Assembly (NCBI GenBank): GCA_003260075.1
Contig: QLIY01000293.1
Location: 8,769-72,768, forward strand
Reading direction: 5' to 3'
Length of the DNA: 64,000 nucleotides
Origin: Phallusia mammillata
Taxonomy: Eukaryota > Chordata > Ascidiacea > Phlebobranchia > Ascidiidae
The position numbers and the translations under genes are program-made. Positions 1 to 13,000 of this stretch are shown one piece after another; within the stretch, counting starts at the first letter, position 1; the number at the start of each line of letters is the position of its first letter. Below the pieces are notes generated by a model. It saw nothing but the letters and a program-made list of their open reading frames with translations. It searched no databases and had not been told where the DNA came from.

Positions 1-2
1 CA

Positions 3-164
3 AAGCTCAAAATGATAAAGTCGTATTTACGTTCTACCATGAATGATGATCGGCTATCAGCTCTATCGATTCTTTCTATAGAAAGAGACTACGTTCAAAA
101 ACTTGATTTCGAAGATATTATCGCTGATTTTGCTTCGGCGAAAGCTCCAAAAGTTCAATTTTGA
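3..164 (+). CDS. hAT-family C-terminal dimerisation domain, 3' fragment
   Basis: The frame beginning at base 3 is open from the window edge to a TGA ending at 164 (53 residues). It contains SALSILSIERDYV and then an acidic, hydrophobic tail. This matches the C-terminal helix (consensus LALLSIE) of the hAT transposase dimerisation domain, also found in host proteins such as ZMYM and ZBED types. The rest of the gene lies upstream of the window, so I cannot tell an autonomous transposon from a domesticated gene. The local abundance of hAT-type MITEs makes either plausible. Confidence 0.6.
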   Translation, partial: KLKMIKSYLRSTMNDDRLSALSILSIERDYVQKLDFEDIIADFASAKAPKVQF

Positions 165-1035
165 GGCGGCTATTGATCTTTTATTTGCCTAATGCATTTG
201 TTCCCCATTTTTTTGTCTTTTATTTTTGGCCTTAACGCTGAGACAGTGGGGCTTCTTTCTCGAGCAATATAGAACTTCTGAGACGCGGCACATTATTTGT
301 AATTATGTTTATTGAAAAGATTGCTTGAACATGAAACTATTTCAAAATTTGCTGCAGTCTACTTAGGGCGGCATTTTCAACAAAAATCATGGGCGGCAGC
401 ATGTGCTCCTACGCCACTGCTGTGACGTTAAACTCAAATTGTGTAAATGGGTTTGTTTATTATTTCTGTTTTACCTATTGTACCCGAAACCTTGTTTTCA
501 AAAATCCGCAAAAAGAACAAAACAAGGTTCCGAGTTTCCTAAAAGTTTACAGAAACCTTATTGTTGTCAACAAGAAAGTTTGGAGTAAATCAAACGAGCG
601 AGTAAAAGAAACGTAAAAAGCGTTATCTGTTTGCAAAAGGCAAATAACTAGGCTACACAAAAATGCGCAGGACGGTCTCTGCAGTTCTTGATTGCACAGA
701 AAACTTGTGGTTCAGGGCTGAGGCAAAAATTTTCAACCACTGACTTTCCGGTAAAGTTTACCGCCATGTTGATGTTTTTTCGTGATCAATACTGGAGGAC
801 ACTTGACATTGACCTTCCACTTTATTTCTACATCCTACATTTAACCAGCAATATTTTTTTCACGGGGTTCGAACCCAGGATGCTCCCGGGGACGAATCCC
901 GATCAGGTGTTTATGTCTGTGTATGGGTCAGGCGCGCCGGGCCATTCGGCCATGTCCCTGCCCATTTACCCAGCAATAGAAATCCGGATCGTTTTATTTG
1001 GCGTCTCCAGTGGTAAACTTTACAACGAAAACAAA
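165..1035. other. Intergenic, no recognised gene; SINE-like insertion
   Basis: This stretch lies between the hAT fragment and the PAN2 stop codon. Short open frames at 389-616 and 688-1101 show no recognisable domain, and the second runs through a tRNA-derived repeat. The part next to 1036 should be PAN2 3' UTR. Confidence 0.5.
838..978 (-). mobile_element. tRNA-derived SINE-like retroposon with target duplication
   Basis: On the minus strand an A-box-like TGGCCGAATGG (952-942) is followed about 70 nt later by a B box GGTTCGAACCC within 864-876, then a short A-rich tail (T-run at 854-860 on plus). The insert is bracketed by 16-bp direct repeats at 838-853 and 963-978 that differ at one base. 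The A box resembles tRNA-Ser or tRNA-Leu, but the acceptor ends do not pair, so this is a retroposed derivative and not a functional tRNA. It lies just downstream of the PAN2 stop codon. Confidence 0.65.
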
Positions 1036-4000
1036 TCAAACAGCGCCATCTTCCGGCACTTTCCACTCCAACCTTCTACCTTCCTCGTAAAGTTTGTTTA
1101 AAATATTTTGTGTGAATTCCGACATATTCTTGCCATGGTCGGTCAACTCCAGGTATTTCCTGCAAAGTAAACATTTTAATGAAGTTTGATTGACGTGTCT
1201 TGGACTCCTTGTATCTCACTTGTAGAGCTTTAACGCCGTCCTTGCATCCTCTATACTGTCGTGCATATCCTTCTGGATTTTTTCGCCTTCAGTAAAAAGC
1301 ATTTTTATCGAGGTTTCTTTACGACATCTTGATAATTTGGAACACTATATACGGATCCGTTCATAAGTTTAATGAGAAACATAACGGCCCAAATAGACTT
1401 AAAAAGCGACATGCTTTATTTTTCAAACGTTTCAGCAAATGCTCATGTCATTATCAGCGACTTGATTTATTTTTCACACGTTTTTGATGATGACATAAGC
1501 GTTTGCCAAAACGTTTGAACAATAAAGCATGTCGCTTTTTACGCATATTTCGGCCGTTATTTTCACCATTAAATTTGATAATTACCAAAATTTTCCTCTA
1601 CAGTTTCGTAACATTTATTTCACATTTACGTTTATAAATAGACGAATATAAAAAAACGTGAATCTACGATTCCGGGTTCGATTTTTGAAAGCATAGAAAA
1701 AGTCATATATTTACCCCCCCCCCCCGCAATAGTTTTTTAATGGGCCTTGTTAGCTGCAGGTACCTTACAAAAAAGAGTACCGCCAACAAGTGGCTGCAAA
1801 ATATTGAATTTACAGTTTATCTGTTTCAAACTGGGATTCATTAACGTTCTGAAAAATTGAAACAAACTTTACACAAAAAAGGTTTTTCACTCATCAACAT
1901 TAACATGATAGGAAAAGTTTTAAGTGACGTTTTTTCTTACCTAGAAAGTACCATGCGAGGAACCTTAGTGAGATGTAACGTTTGCGGGGCTTATGGAAAA
2001 GGTGGACGGTGTCATGAACTTGGTCGTCTGGTACCTGCAACAAAACATATTCGTTACAAACCTTCAACAACGGTCTTTCAGGTGGATTTACACCTTTTTT
2101 GGTCTTTCAAACTTTCTCAATGTTGGTCGCCATTTTTTGAATGAGGATTCTTCAACTAAGGAATTTGTGGCAATTTGTGGGTTTTGGGGGATTTTCCTTC
2201 CTGGTGGGCGATTTCAACATTACTGATTGTATAAATACATACAAGAACTGTGAGACTTAGCGAACTTTAACTTAAAAGCAGATTTTCACATGGGGCGCAT
2301 CAGCTTAAACATGCTGCTATTTACATAAACTGTGTTTGCAGGCGTTTGAAAACTGTGATGTATTTGTATCATTTAATTTGGTAAATCTAGTGTAAGTTTA
2401 TGTGGAATGTATTGGATTCTTCTCAACCGAGTAATGTCCCATTGTTCTTAATGTATTAGAATTGCCTGAAATAGACCTGCATGTTGTAGTAGCAATTAAA
2501 TTACATTTTAACTGTAACAGAAGCTTTCATGTTGCTGGGTGAATCTAACCGCCCACATCTGCTCAAGAGGCAGAACTTTCGTACAGAATAACAACCTCAT
2601 AGAGGGGGGCAATTTTAAGCCAGTGCCCTTGAAAGGGGGCGATTTCGCTAAATAGGTTGAAGGCCACTGTTTTAAATGATGCCAAGGAGCGCTCGATTCA
2701 TGGGACAACTACGTCACGAGTATGATATTGGTTGAACTCACGAATATATTAATAACTTTGAAGTCCTTGCTGAGCCCATGACCGACAATGACGCATCCGC
2801 ATTGAACCAGATACCGCAGTTTGCAGTAAGTAAGTTTCAACGTCGACAAATGTTTAGAAGAAATGGAGGCATCCAAATCACCAGGCTTTATCCCTACAAC
2901 AACAACAAGCAACAGAAACAATTAAAAACAAGCAACAAAAACAATTACAAACAAGCAACAGAAACAATAAAAAACAAGCAACAGAAACTTTTAAAAGCGA
3001 TGACCTGACGACAACAAAATTACAAGCAAATAAACAGGTGGACTGATTTACAACTTAATGTTCTGTTAGTTTAGGTATAGCAGACCAGTGGTCGGCAACC
3101 ACAGGGCCGCGGCGCGAAGCCGGTTCGTGAGGGGTTTGTTACCGGGCCGTATAAAACTTTCTCAAGGTTCACACTGAATCAAAGTTGTAACTAGAAGAGT
3201 GGCTTTCTGATATACTTCCATTTTATATATTCTATACGATATTTACCAATTTACTATACACATCATTTGATCTACACATATGATTGTTTTTGTAAACAAA
3301 AACTAATGGGTCCCCACACGCGTGTTTGTGCGGATTTACGGTAAGCAAATGTTGCGGTGATTTTTAGATTATTGTCATAAAATTACAAAAACTTAAAAAA
3401 AACGATACAAATACTTCAATTTAATCTCTTGCTTCGACCCAGATATTGTCGTCCAACGTCGGGTTTTAAACAAATTTTCCTACAAAACCTTAATAGTTAT
3501 ATTACAGACACTATAAATTAAACAGCCATTTGCTGCACAGGTATACATAACAAATTGTTTTTTACTTAACTTTGTTTCGCAAAACGACTACCATTGAGCT
3601 TTAGTAACCTCTCACTGACCTTTAGTAACCTCTTTTGACACCGTTTTCAATAGCAAGCAGACTTAGTGTAAAACAATACCGGTTTGCCTAATTTATATTT
3701 GAGTATTGATTTGTCAAAAATAATGAAGCTACGTTGTGACGAAAATTCGATCTTAACTGTGTTTGTAATACCTACAAGTTGACCTTTAGTGACCTGTGGT
3801 CATGCGGTGGCCAAGCTGACAACGAGAATTTAAAGACCATTTATCACGGCGATAAAAAGAAATTATGTTTATTTTTTCACCTTTATGTTGATCAACAATG
3901 TTTTGCTTGACATTTACAAAACCGAAGCACTTTTATCGAATTTAAATTACGTCTTAGGCGTAAAACGTTCGCTGAAAGTGCGAGTGATAACTTATAAAAC

Positions 4001-7000
4001 GACATGGCATTGCTGCGCAAAAACAGCTGATTTCTAATCACTGAAAAGACTGTCGCTTAAAACGTCTGTCCGGACGTCAAGCTGAGCACTCCCGCTCTGC
4101 ACTAAACCGTTTTAATCGTAAACCAGTGAATGACTCCCTTGGGACTTCTGTCTGACTGACAGTGTACACAAACTATGGGCTGTGAAAGTCATTATTTGGC
4201 CGATTAAGGCAAATTTTTGAATACTAAACCAGTAACCTACTGCAAACAATTGTTTAAAATTTTAGCACATTAGGGCTTGTATTTCTGGCCTGAAACCAAA
4301 TAAGATTATTTCGGGATTTAAGGGGTGACGATTATTTCGGGGTTAAAGGGGTAAAAAATGGGTAAATCCAATAAAAAATTAGAAAAGTATTTAGAATACC
4401 TTACATTGCACCAACCAACAAAGCATGAAACTCTTAGATCATGTACTTTAGTCAGTACAGCCGTTTTCAAATTTTACGTTTTGGGGGCTTGTGGGTGAAC
4501 CGCTGGATCATTTGGGGTCAAACTTTAGGAGGATCAGGTTTTAAACAATAGCTAACATCTGTGTCAATTTGAATAAATTTAAAGCACTCTTTCTTGACCA
4601 AACGCGTTTGACAAACCAACGTTAGACAGAAACGAATATTTTGGGGTTTAGGGGGTAAAAATGGGTAAATCCTGTTAAAAGTTAGAAAATTCTTTAGAAA
4701 ACATCACATTGCACCAACCAACAGAGCACATAACTCCTAGATGATGTACTTTAGTCAGTACAGCCGTTTTAAAATTTGTACGTTTTGGGGGCCTGTGGGT
4801 GAACCGCTGGGTCATTGGGGGTCAAACTTCAGGAGGATCAAATTTGGATTAATATGTAACATCTGTGCAAATTTGAATAAATTTCAAGCATTCTTTCTTG
4901 ACCAAACGCGTTTAACAAACCAGCGTTAGACAGAAAAAAGAAAAAAAAATACGGACAAAAACAATATGTGTCTCCTTCATAGAAGGGGACCCATAATAAT
5001 TGTAATCAGTTTTCAGTGCTAAACATTTGTGGTTTTTGAAGGTCGGTCCGTGATAAAAATTTCAGTTTTAAACCGGTCCGCAGTGCAAAAAAGGTTGCGG
5101 ACCCCTGTAGTAGACAACTTGTGTTGTTTGTTTGTTTTTAAATCGTCTCTTTAGTTAAGAAGATAAGCGTGGGTTACTTTAAAATCGTGCAAATTTTTTA
5201 GGTCTGCAGTAGAGATGTACTGAATATTCGGTTTACCGAATTTATTCGGCAAAACTGTAAAAAATTCGGTACATCTCTAGTTTGTAGCTTAATTAAATCA
5301 ACATGTCACCTGAGAACTTGGTGAGATAATCGACAACCTGCTCCTGAGTTGAAATGTAATCGTCGATAAACGGGGAACCTTCCTCATCGCCCTCTCCCCT
5401 AACAACGGTTATCCTAGCAACAAGAAGATGGCTCGGTTTTATTGTGGAACGCGTTCCGTCGCTGTGTAGTTCCGCTTCTTCCTGTTTAAAGTATTTTATA
5501 AGAAGATTCCGTAAATTTCGAAAATTCGCTCTCCGAATACACATTTGCGGATTCGGGGATAAAACCAGCCGGAAAAACAACATCACAGTTGTAAACGAAC
5601 CTGAAACTGGAGTCCGAACCCGGATCCCAAGACAACCAACACAATAAACAATTGGTCTTCAACAAAGCGTTTTAGGGCTGTTTGACATAAGGTCAGGTCC
5701 AGCAACTGGCTACTTAGTGGTTGAATTTATTTAAAAAACTACTGACACAGAGTGTAAAGTCAGGTCCGAATCAAGCCCTGGACAACATTTAAGATGCAAC
5801 CGATCATTCGGTGGCACAAACCTTCTCTATCAGCGCAATTAACATGAAGCAAACCAGCAAGTTAACAAACGTACAGCGTTGAGTGTAACAAACTCGGCAT
5901 CTAAAGCGATGAGCATCCCTGGTTTAGTGGGAACTTCATGGGGTAACAAAGGTGTGAAAGTCATCGCTGCAGGAGGACTTCTCGGTTCCACACTTGAACT
6001 CAACCGATGTCGACCTTTCGAAATACTTGGGGTCGGGAGCAGGATTTTTGAGGTTAACGGAAAGTTGATCTGAATTTTGTGTCTGTGAACCAGAAAAGGG
6101 GATTAAAAAAATAAACAAATCACACCGGTTCACACAATTAAACTACGACGGTTACCACAATTAAGCAAAACCCGTCATTGAAATGTTTCGACATCCAACC
6201 AACTTCAAGTGTTCCTGTCTTGTGAGTTTTCCATGAAAACATAAACACCCACAATTCGAATCAAATTACGAGTTAAACCAACCTCTCATTAATGTCCTTC
6301 CTCATGTAGTAAAACACGCAGGGGACTTTCCACTTAAGGTCAAAATCGACGCTTTCCTCTTTGTCAATTGCGCTTATTTGAAAATCGTTGAATAAATACC
6401 ACTGCGTGTGAGTGACGCCCTGGAATCAAATCATGTGTTTAAACCAGCGACGATTTTAACCGGCTTTGTTGCGTGCAAAAAAACTTAAGTTCCTCGCACT
6501 TATATCATATTAGTCTTGTCATATATGAAGCTACCCTGGTATAAAACAATATTAACCAACTTAACAAATATATGGTCGTACGTGTAAAGCTTTAAAATTA
6601 TTTTATGCTGTTTGAATGGTAAACCGTTTATTTTTTATGGTAAACCGTTTATTTTTTAGGCTGTTTTTATGGTAAACCGTTTATTTTTTATGCTGTTTTT
6701 ATGGTAAACCGTTTATTTTTTATGCTGTTTTAATGGTAAACTTTTTTTATGCTGTTTATAATTCAACAAAACTTGAGTTGTAACTTTGGTGAAAAGTTTT
6801 AAAATTGTAATTTACTGGACAATATGTAGTTAACGTAACAAAACACAAATTTACACAATCGTGGGTCTGTGAAATTTTTTGAGGCCTGTGCAAAAGTTTA
6901 AAAAATACTGGTTCAGTGAGTTATACAGCTCAGAGACACAGCACCTCTTTGCGTTGGTGGAAAGTTTTCCCCACATTAATATGAGCGACGAGATTTCCAC

Positions 7001-10000
7001 CGGTCCTCGGGTCGTTGACGTGAGCAACTGTGCAATACAACTCGTACTCTACAAACCTGCGTCGATAAAACTCATATTATCCACGATCATGAAGGTTAAA
7101 ATCTAACACTTACTCCAAATTTTCAGTGGCCTCCTTTGGTTCATCTGTAGAATATTAGACATTAGAGATTTCATCAAATCGCAACACAGACATCAATTTA
7201 CTAGGGATGTACCGAATATTCTGTTTGCCCAATTTATTCGGCCGAATCAGTCATTTTTGCGAATATTCGGTTTCGGCCGAACCCAAATTTAGCCGATTCG
7301 TTACATCACAACAATTTACCCCAATCGTTGTCAGACTGAACCACGAGTTCTTGGTTTTCTTTGATTGACATTTTCAGGTTCAATGGAACCCAGCCTGATA
7401 ATGAATTCCGTTCGAACGAAAAGTCGAGTCCTTCTCGCTCAGCAAAAACGTTCCTGAAACAACAGTTTATTTGGCGCAAGGTTTCAGCTCTTACAGTTTG
7501 ACCCTGAGCCAGGTACCCAATATTATTTGTATATACAAGTGAGGGAAGTCTCAAACCGTTGAAACACAAGCAACAGCAACATACACAATAAAAACCAGCA
7601 ACAAACAGGCAGAGCTACTAACGCAGGAACTCACAAGACGCCCGGTTTGGGAATTTCCGGTAGGTGGTGCAACGGAACACAGGCGTTTACGGTGACAATA
7701 ATTACAGCAGTTTGTAGCATGCTGACTCAGCTATTATTGTTGCCGTAAACGCCTGTGTTCCGTTGCGCCACCTACCGGGAATTCCTAAATCGGGCAACTT
7801 GTGAGTTCCTGTGTTATTAGTTTGTAACACAATAAAAGAAACACAGCGTTCAGGGAAAAATACATACCAAGCATCACTGGATGAGAGCTGAGTTGTTTTT
7901 TGTGAATCAACATTCGATGTTCGACGGCTCCGACTTTCCTCCAACTTTTTTTCCATTTTCTCACTAAACAATTCAGTTTGAACCTGACAACAAACGGATA
8001 AACAGGTCATAGTGAAAACTACACACAATAAAGTAAAAAACTGTTTGCAAATTTCAAACAAACTCACTTTCCAGAAATGAAAGTTTTCGTCTCTCATCAG
8101 TGAGCAGTTGAGTGCCAAAATATCGGGCAAAGTACATGGGGTTTTGGTCTGGATCTAAACATTAAAAGTTCACTTGTTCATTTACATTTCTATTTAATGG
8201 TAAGAATTGAAAAGAAAGCACCAACAATGATTTCTACATTGTGGATCAAAACTTTTTTGCAGAATAGTGAGCCACAAAAACCTGTTTCCTAGATCAACTG
8301 CAGGCGACATTCGACTGACATAAGCGCATGCCACAAATCATCATAGACATAAAGACAAGTTAACAAATACGTAACTCTTCCAGCAGTTTTTATTGTAAGT
8401 CAAGCTTTCTATCACTGCATTTTTGTGTGTTTTTATCGCCTTTGTTGCTTTATAGCAGATTTGTGTTTTAAATTATGTCATTACCCTGATAAAGGTATCT
8501 TGTCCGATATGTGGAAACCTGTAATAAAAACTGGTCGAAGAGCCACATGTCTGTCAATACATTATGCCTGGCAGCGACAGCTTATTTATGAAGACAAGGT
8601 TGCTGGAATGAGCAGCTAAACACTCAGTTTGCTCAGCTACTTCAATTAAAAGCAAAACCTGAGTAACCTACCATTGGTTGATAGGTCTCGCTCACTTCAT
8701 CCCACGATTTTGTGTGAACTTGAGAACAGATGCTGTTACGAATAATTGTTGAAAACGGGACATATTTGGGGGGTTCACCTGCAAAAATTTTACACAATAA
8801 AAAGCACTTGTATCCAGTGGTGGGATTTAGCCGGTTGTGCACTGGTTCTATAGAACCGTCTCATGAAATTTTCTGAGATCAGCAAACCGGTGCATTACTG
8901 GTTACTGTCAATGGACTTTTTGTAACAGAACCGGCTGAAACATATGACTTTTCTGATAGAACCCACTGACAAAAAATTTGAATCCCACCACTGTTTGTAT
9001 AATATAAAAAAATAATTCTGCCTGACAGAAATTTGTAAACACAACAAAATATATGTTCGCACCAGGTTTTCCAACTGATGGAAAAGTAAGATTGAAAAGG
9101 AACTGAGATGTTTTCCGTTCTGTAGTTCGACCGTTGCGAAATTGTGTGGAAATTTTCATCTCAGATCCAAAAAGTTTGTCAATTAACGATTTCGGCTCGC
9201 TGGATGATTCTGTAAATACCGACAAAGCAGGTTCAGTGTAAGCAATATATTAAATCACAATTCATCCACAATAACACTGATTAACTGTGAGTTTTAAACT
9301 AGAAGGGTGGCTTAGCACATATTGCCCTTGCATATACACTATAACCTATTTTAAAACATAAATATATTTCCTATGCTTATTTTGTATTGGGTCCCATATT
9401 AGCCATCGTCTTTTATAACTTTAGTCGTTTCTGCAGGCAAAAACTCATGGGTCCCCACACATGCAAAGTTGAAAATAATGCAATTCAAGAGATAACCATG
9501 AGAAAGTCGGGTGTTGTAAGGTAAAACACAGTGATCGGCACTGGGCTTAAATAATAATACTATGTAGAATACAAACTATAAAATTAGATTCACCCCAGAT
9601 ATTGTTTGAAGTATGTCCTATTTAACGTTTTAAAAAACTGACCCATTTTAGGGGGCTAGTAGGGCAACTAATTGGGTTCGACACACAAACTAAAAAATAT
9701 ATAAAAACCACAATGACTCAATCAATAGTACTGCAAAATTTCAGCCCAATCCGCCAATGTTTAAAATTTCGACCACTAGAGGTGTTTTGAGCAACAACCG
9801 TTAATGTTTCTGACGTCATAGGGCTGTTAACAAGCCCCTAACTGCCATGGCGCAAAAACGACCACCAAGCAACCCACCAACGAGCAACATACAACTGGTT
9901 GCCCTTGTAACACTATTGCTCCAAAGAAATCTTTCGTTTGTGGTGCCCAGTAACATACAAATACGTTTTACACTTTAGGGGCTTGTGGGGTAAATGTTAG

Positions 10001-13000
10001 GACTACAGGGTTGAACACAACAATCGACACCTATAAATGGCATACTATACAAGAAATCCAAATTTCAGCCAATTCTGACACTGTTTAAAAACTCACCCAT
10101 TTTAGGGGGCTAGCGGGGTAAATACTGGGGTTATCAACAAAAACAAAGTGGGATGCACATCTACATAACTATATCTACCATCTGTGTAAATTTCAGCCAA
10201 ATCCATCAAACATTTGATGGAAAAACGAGTCGGACAAACTTTGGGGAGAAAAAAAAATGAAAGAAAAAAAAAAGAAAGAAAAACAAACAAACAATTTGAG
10301 TAAAATCAATATGTGTCCCCTTTAGGGAAGGGGACCCATAATTAAGATAATTTTTTTACTAGTTCATTGATAGTTAAAATTATAAAGATCAGAAGTATAA
10401 AATATAAAATGGCATTCCATATGGAAAGCAAAAGGCTAGAAATATTAAACCCCACTGCCAATTAGATTTTTTATTGACTATAACGCTTTCAATAAGCCTG
10501 CCGCTCTATGATTTACAATAAGTAGGGCTGGGTTAGATGCATTCCACACAAAAATGCTATTGCAACGTTAAACACATTTATTTATACTTCCGATCTTTAT
10601 AACTTTCAGCTATAAAATGTTACCAGTTTCAATATTTGATGTGAAATAATTACCACGTTGATTTTTGCTGTCAATATTTTCTTCCAGTTCATCAGGGTCA
10701 AGGATTATGACATCAGAACTTTCCTCCTTGTTGACTGGAATAGTTTCCTAAAAATAAAAATTAGAAGGGTGGCTTAGAACACATTGCCCTTGCACATACA
10801 CTATAACCTATTTTAAAACATAAATATATTTCCTATGCTTATTTTGAATTGGGTCCCATATTAGCCATCGTCTTTTATAACTTTAGTCGTTTCTGCAAGC
10901 ACAAACTCATGGGTCCCCACACATGCAAGGTTGTAGATAATGCATTCAAGAGATAACCATGAGAAAGTCGGGGGTCGGAAGGTAAAACACAGTGATCGGC
11001 ACTGGGCTTAAATAATAATACTATGTAGAATACAAACTACAAAATTAGATTCACCCCAGATATTGTTTGAAGTATGTCCTATTTAACGTTTTAAAAAANA
11101 TCAAATGACCAAGATTGCTACTCCCTCCAGTGGACAATTGTTCTGATTTGTTTGAGTTTTGTAAAAGTCCGAGAGCTGTAGCTTCCGGGATGGTCCTGAA
11201 TGCCCGGAGAAAATTGCTTGCCTTTAAAAACAAAATTTCAAGTGAAAATTTTTTTTTTTTTTTAAATCAGATTCAAGCCCAACACAAGAAGATGTTGTTG
11301 CTTCTGCAAGCACAAAGGTAGGTTTTACCAAGCTAACATGTTACATACTATTGACCTATGTTGTTAATAGAGCACATTGATTTATTTTATATTGAGCCAC
11401 TCGTTAAGATGATATTAGGCATGATTGTTTCCTCCAGCATAAACTCATGGGTAGACACAAACCCCTAAAACATGTGAATTTGTTAGTTAAATGTTTTACA
11501 AGACAAGCACATGAAAGGATGGACATTTAGGATCAAATCAAGTAGATGATATACTGCAATATACTTTAACCTGCATAAGTTTATTAATGGGTACAGTTAC
11601 AATGATTTATTAATTTGGGGTAAAACTAACATCAAAATCTGGTTTTATAATAACATTAAAACAAAATAATGTTTAAACACACAATGCTAATGCGTCATCT
11701 GAACTTACAAGTAAAACACCAGAAGTAGCGGAATCCTGCATGGGGGGGGGGCGTTAAGATGATATTAGGCATGATTGTTTCCTCCAGCATAAACTCATGG
11801 GTAGACACAAACCCCTAAAACATGTGAATTTGTTAGTTAAATGTTTTACAAGACAAGGGGGGGGGGAAAAAACTAACAATTTGAGTAAAATCAATATGTG
11901 TCCCCTTCAGGAAAGGGGACCCATAATTAGCTCAAAAAATTAAAACATGACAAGAAAACCTACAGAGTGGAGTTGCTGGAGAATAAATCGATTCCAGTTC
12001 TGAATCAAATGACCAAGATTGCTACTCCCTCCAGTGGACAATTGTTCTGATTTGTTTGAGTTTTGTAAAAGTCCGAGAGCTGTAGCTTCCGGGATGGTCC
12101 TGAATGCCCGGAGAAAATTGCTTGCCTTCAAAAACAAAATTTCAAGTGAAAATTTTTTATTTTTTTTTAAATCAGATTCAAGCCCAACACAACAAGATGT
12201 TGTTGCTTCTGCAAGCACAAAGGTAGGTTTTACCAAGCTAACATGTTACATACTATTGACCTATGTTGTTAATAGAGCACATTGATTTATTTTATATTGA
12301 GCCACTTGTTAAGATGATATTAGGCATGATAGTTTTCTCCAGCATAAACTCATGGGTAGACATAAACCCCTAAAACATGTGAATTTGTTAGTTAAATGTT
12401 TTACAAGACAAGCACATGAAAGGATGGACATTTAGGATCAAATCAAGTAGATGATATACTGCAATATACTTTAACCTGCATAAGTTTATTAATGGGTACA
12501 GTTACAATGATTTATTAATTTGGGGTAAAACTAACATCAAAATCTGGTTTTATAATAAAATTAAAACAAAATAATGTTTAAACACACAATGCTAATGTGT
12601 CATCTGAACTTACAAGTAAAACACCAGAAGTAGCGGAATCCTGCATAAAGAATAGAAATCCCAGTTCTTCAGCAAGATCAAATTCCTTGTTTAAATTGTG
12701 GTGACTTTGTAAACCACAACGAAGGGGTTCGATAAAGTAAAGAACCTAATAAGAAAAATAAAAAAGAAACATGATTATTTTCATGGTGTAAAATATATAC
12801 CCGTATGAACCTCCACAACTTCCATTGTAAGTAGGGATCTCGGCACTAAGCATCGCTGTTTTTGATGCTCGATGCTCGGCCTAACAGTTGTACAAACTGA
12901 CCCGAGCATTAAATTTAGAAATTCATGCCCTGCTAACTTAAAAAACTAGTGTTTGAAAGATATTCAAAAATAGAATGACTGTTTTTAAATGCATTACATA

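Noticed and set aside
2890..3000. CRISPR-like spaced repeats
   Set aside because: The units are directly adjacent and diverged, typical of a minisatellite. The genome is clearly eukaryotic.
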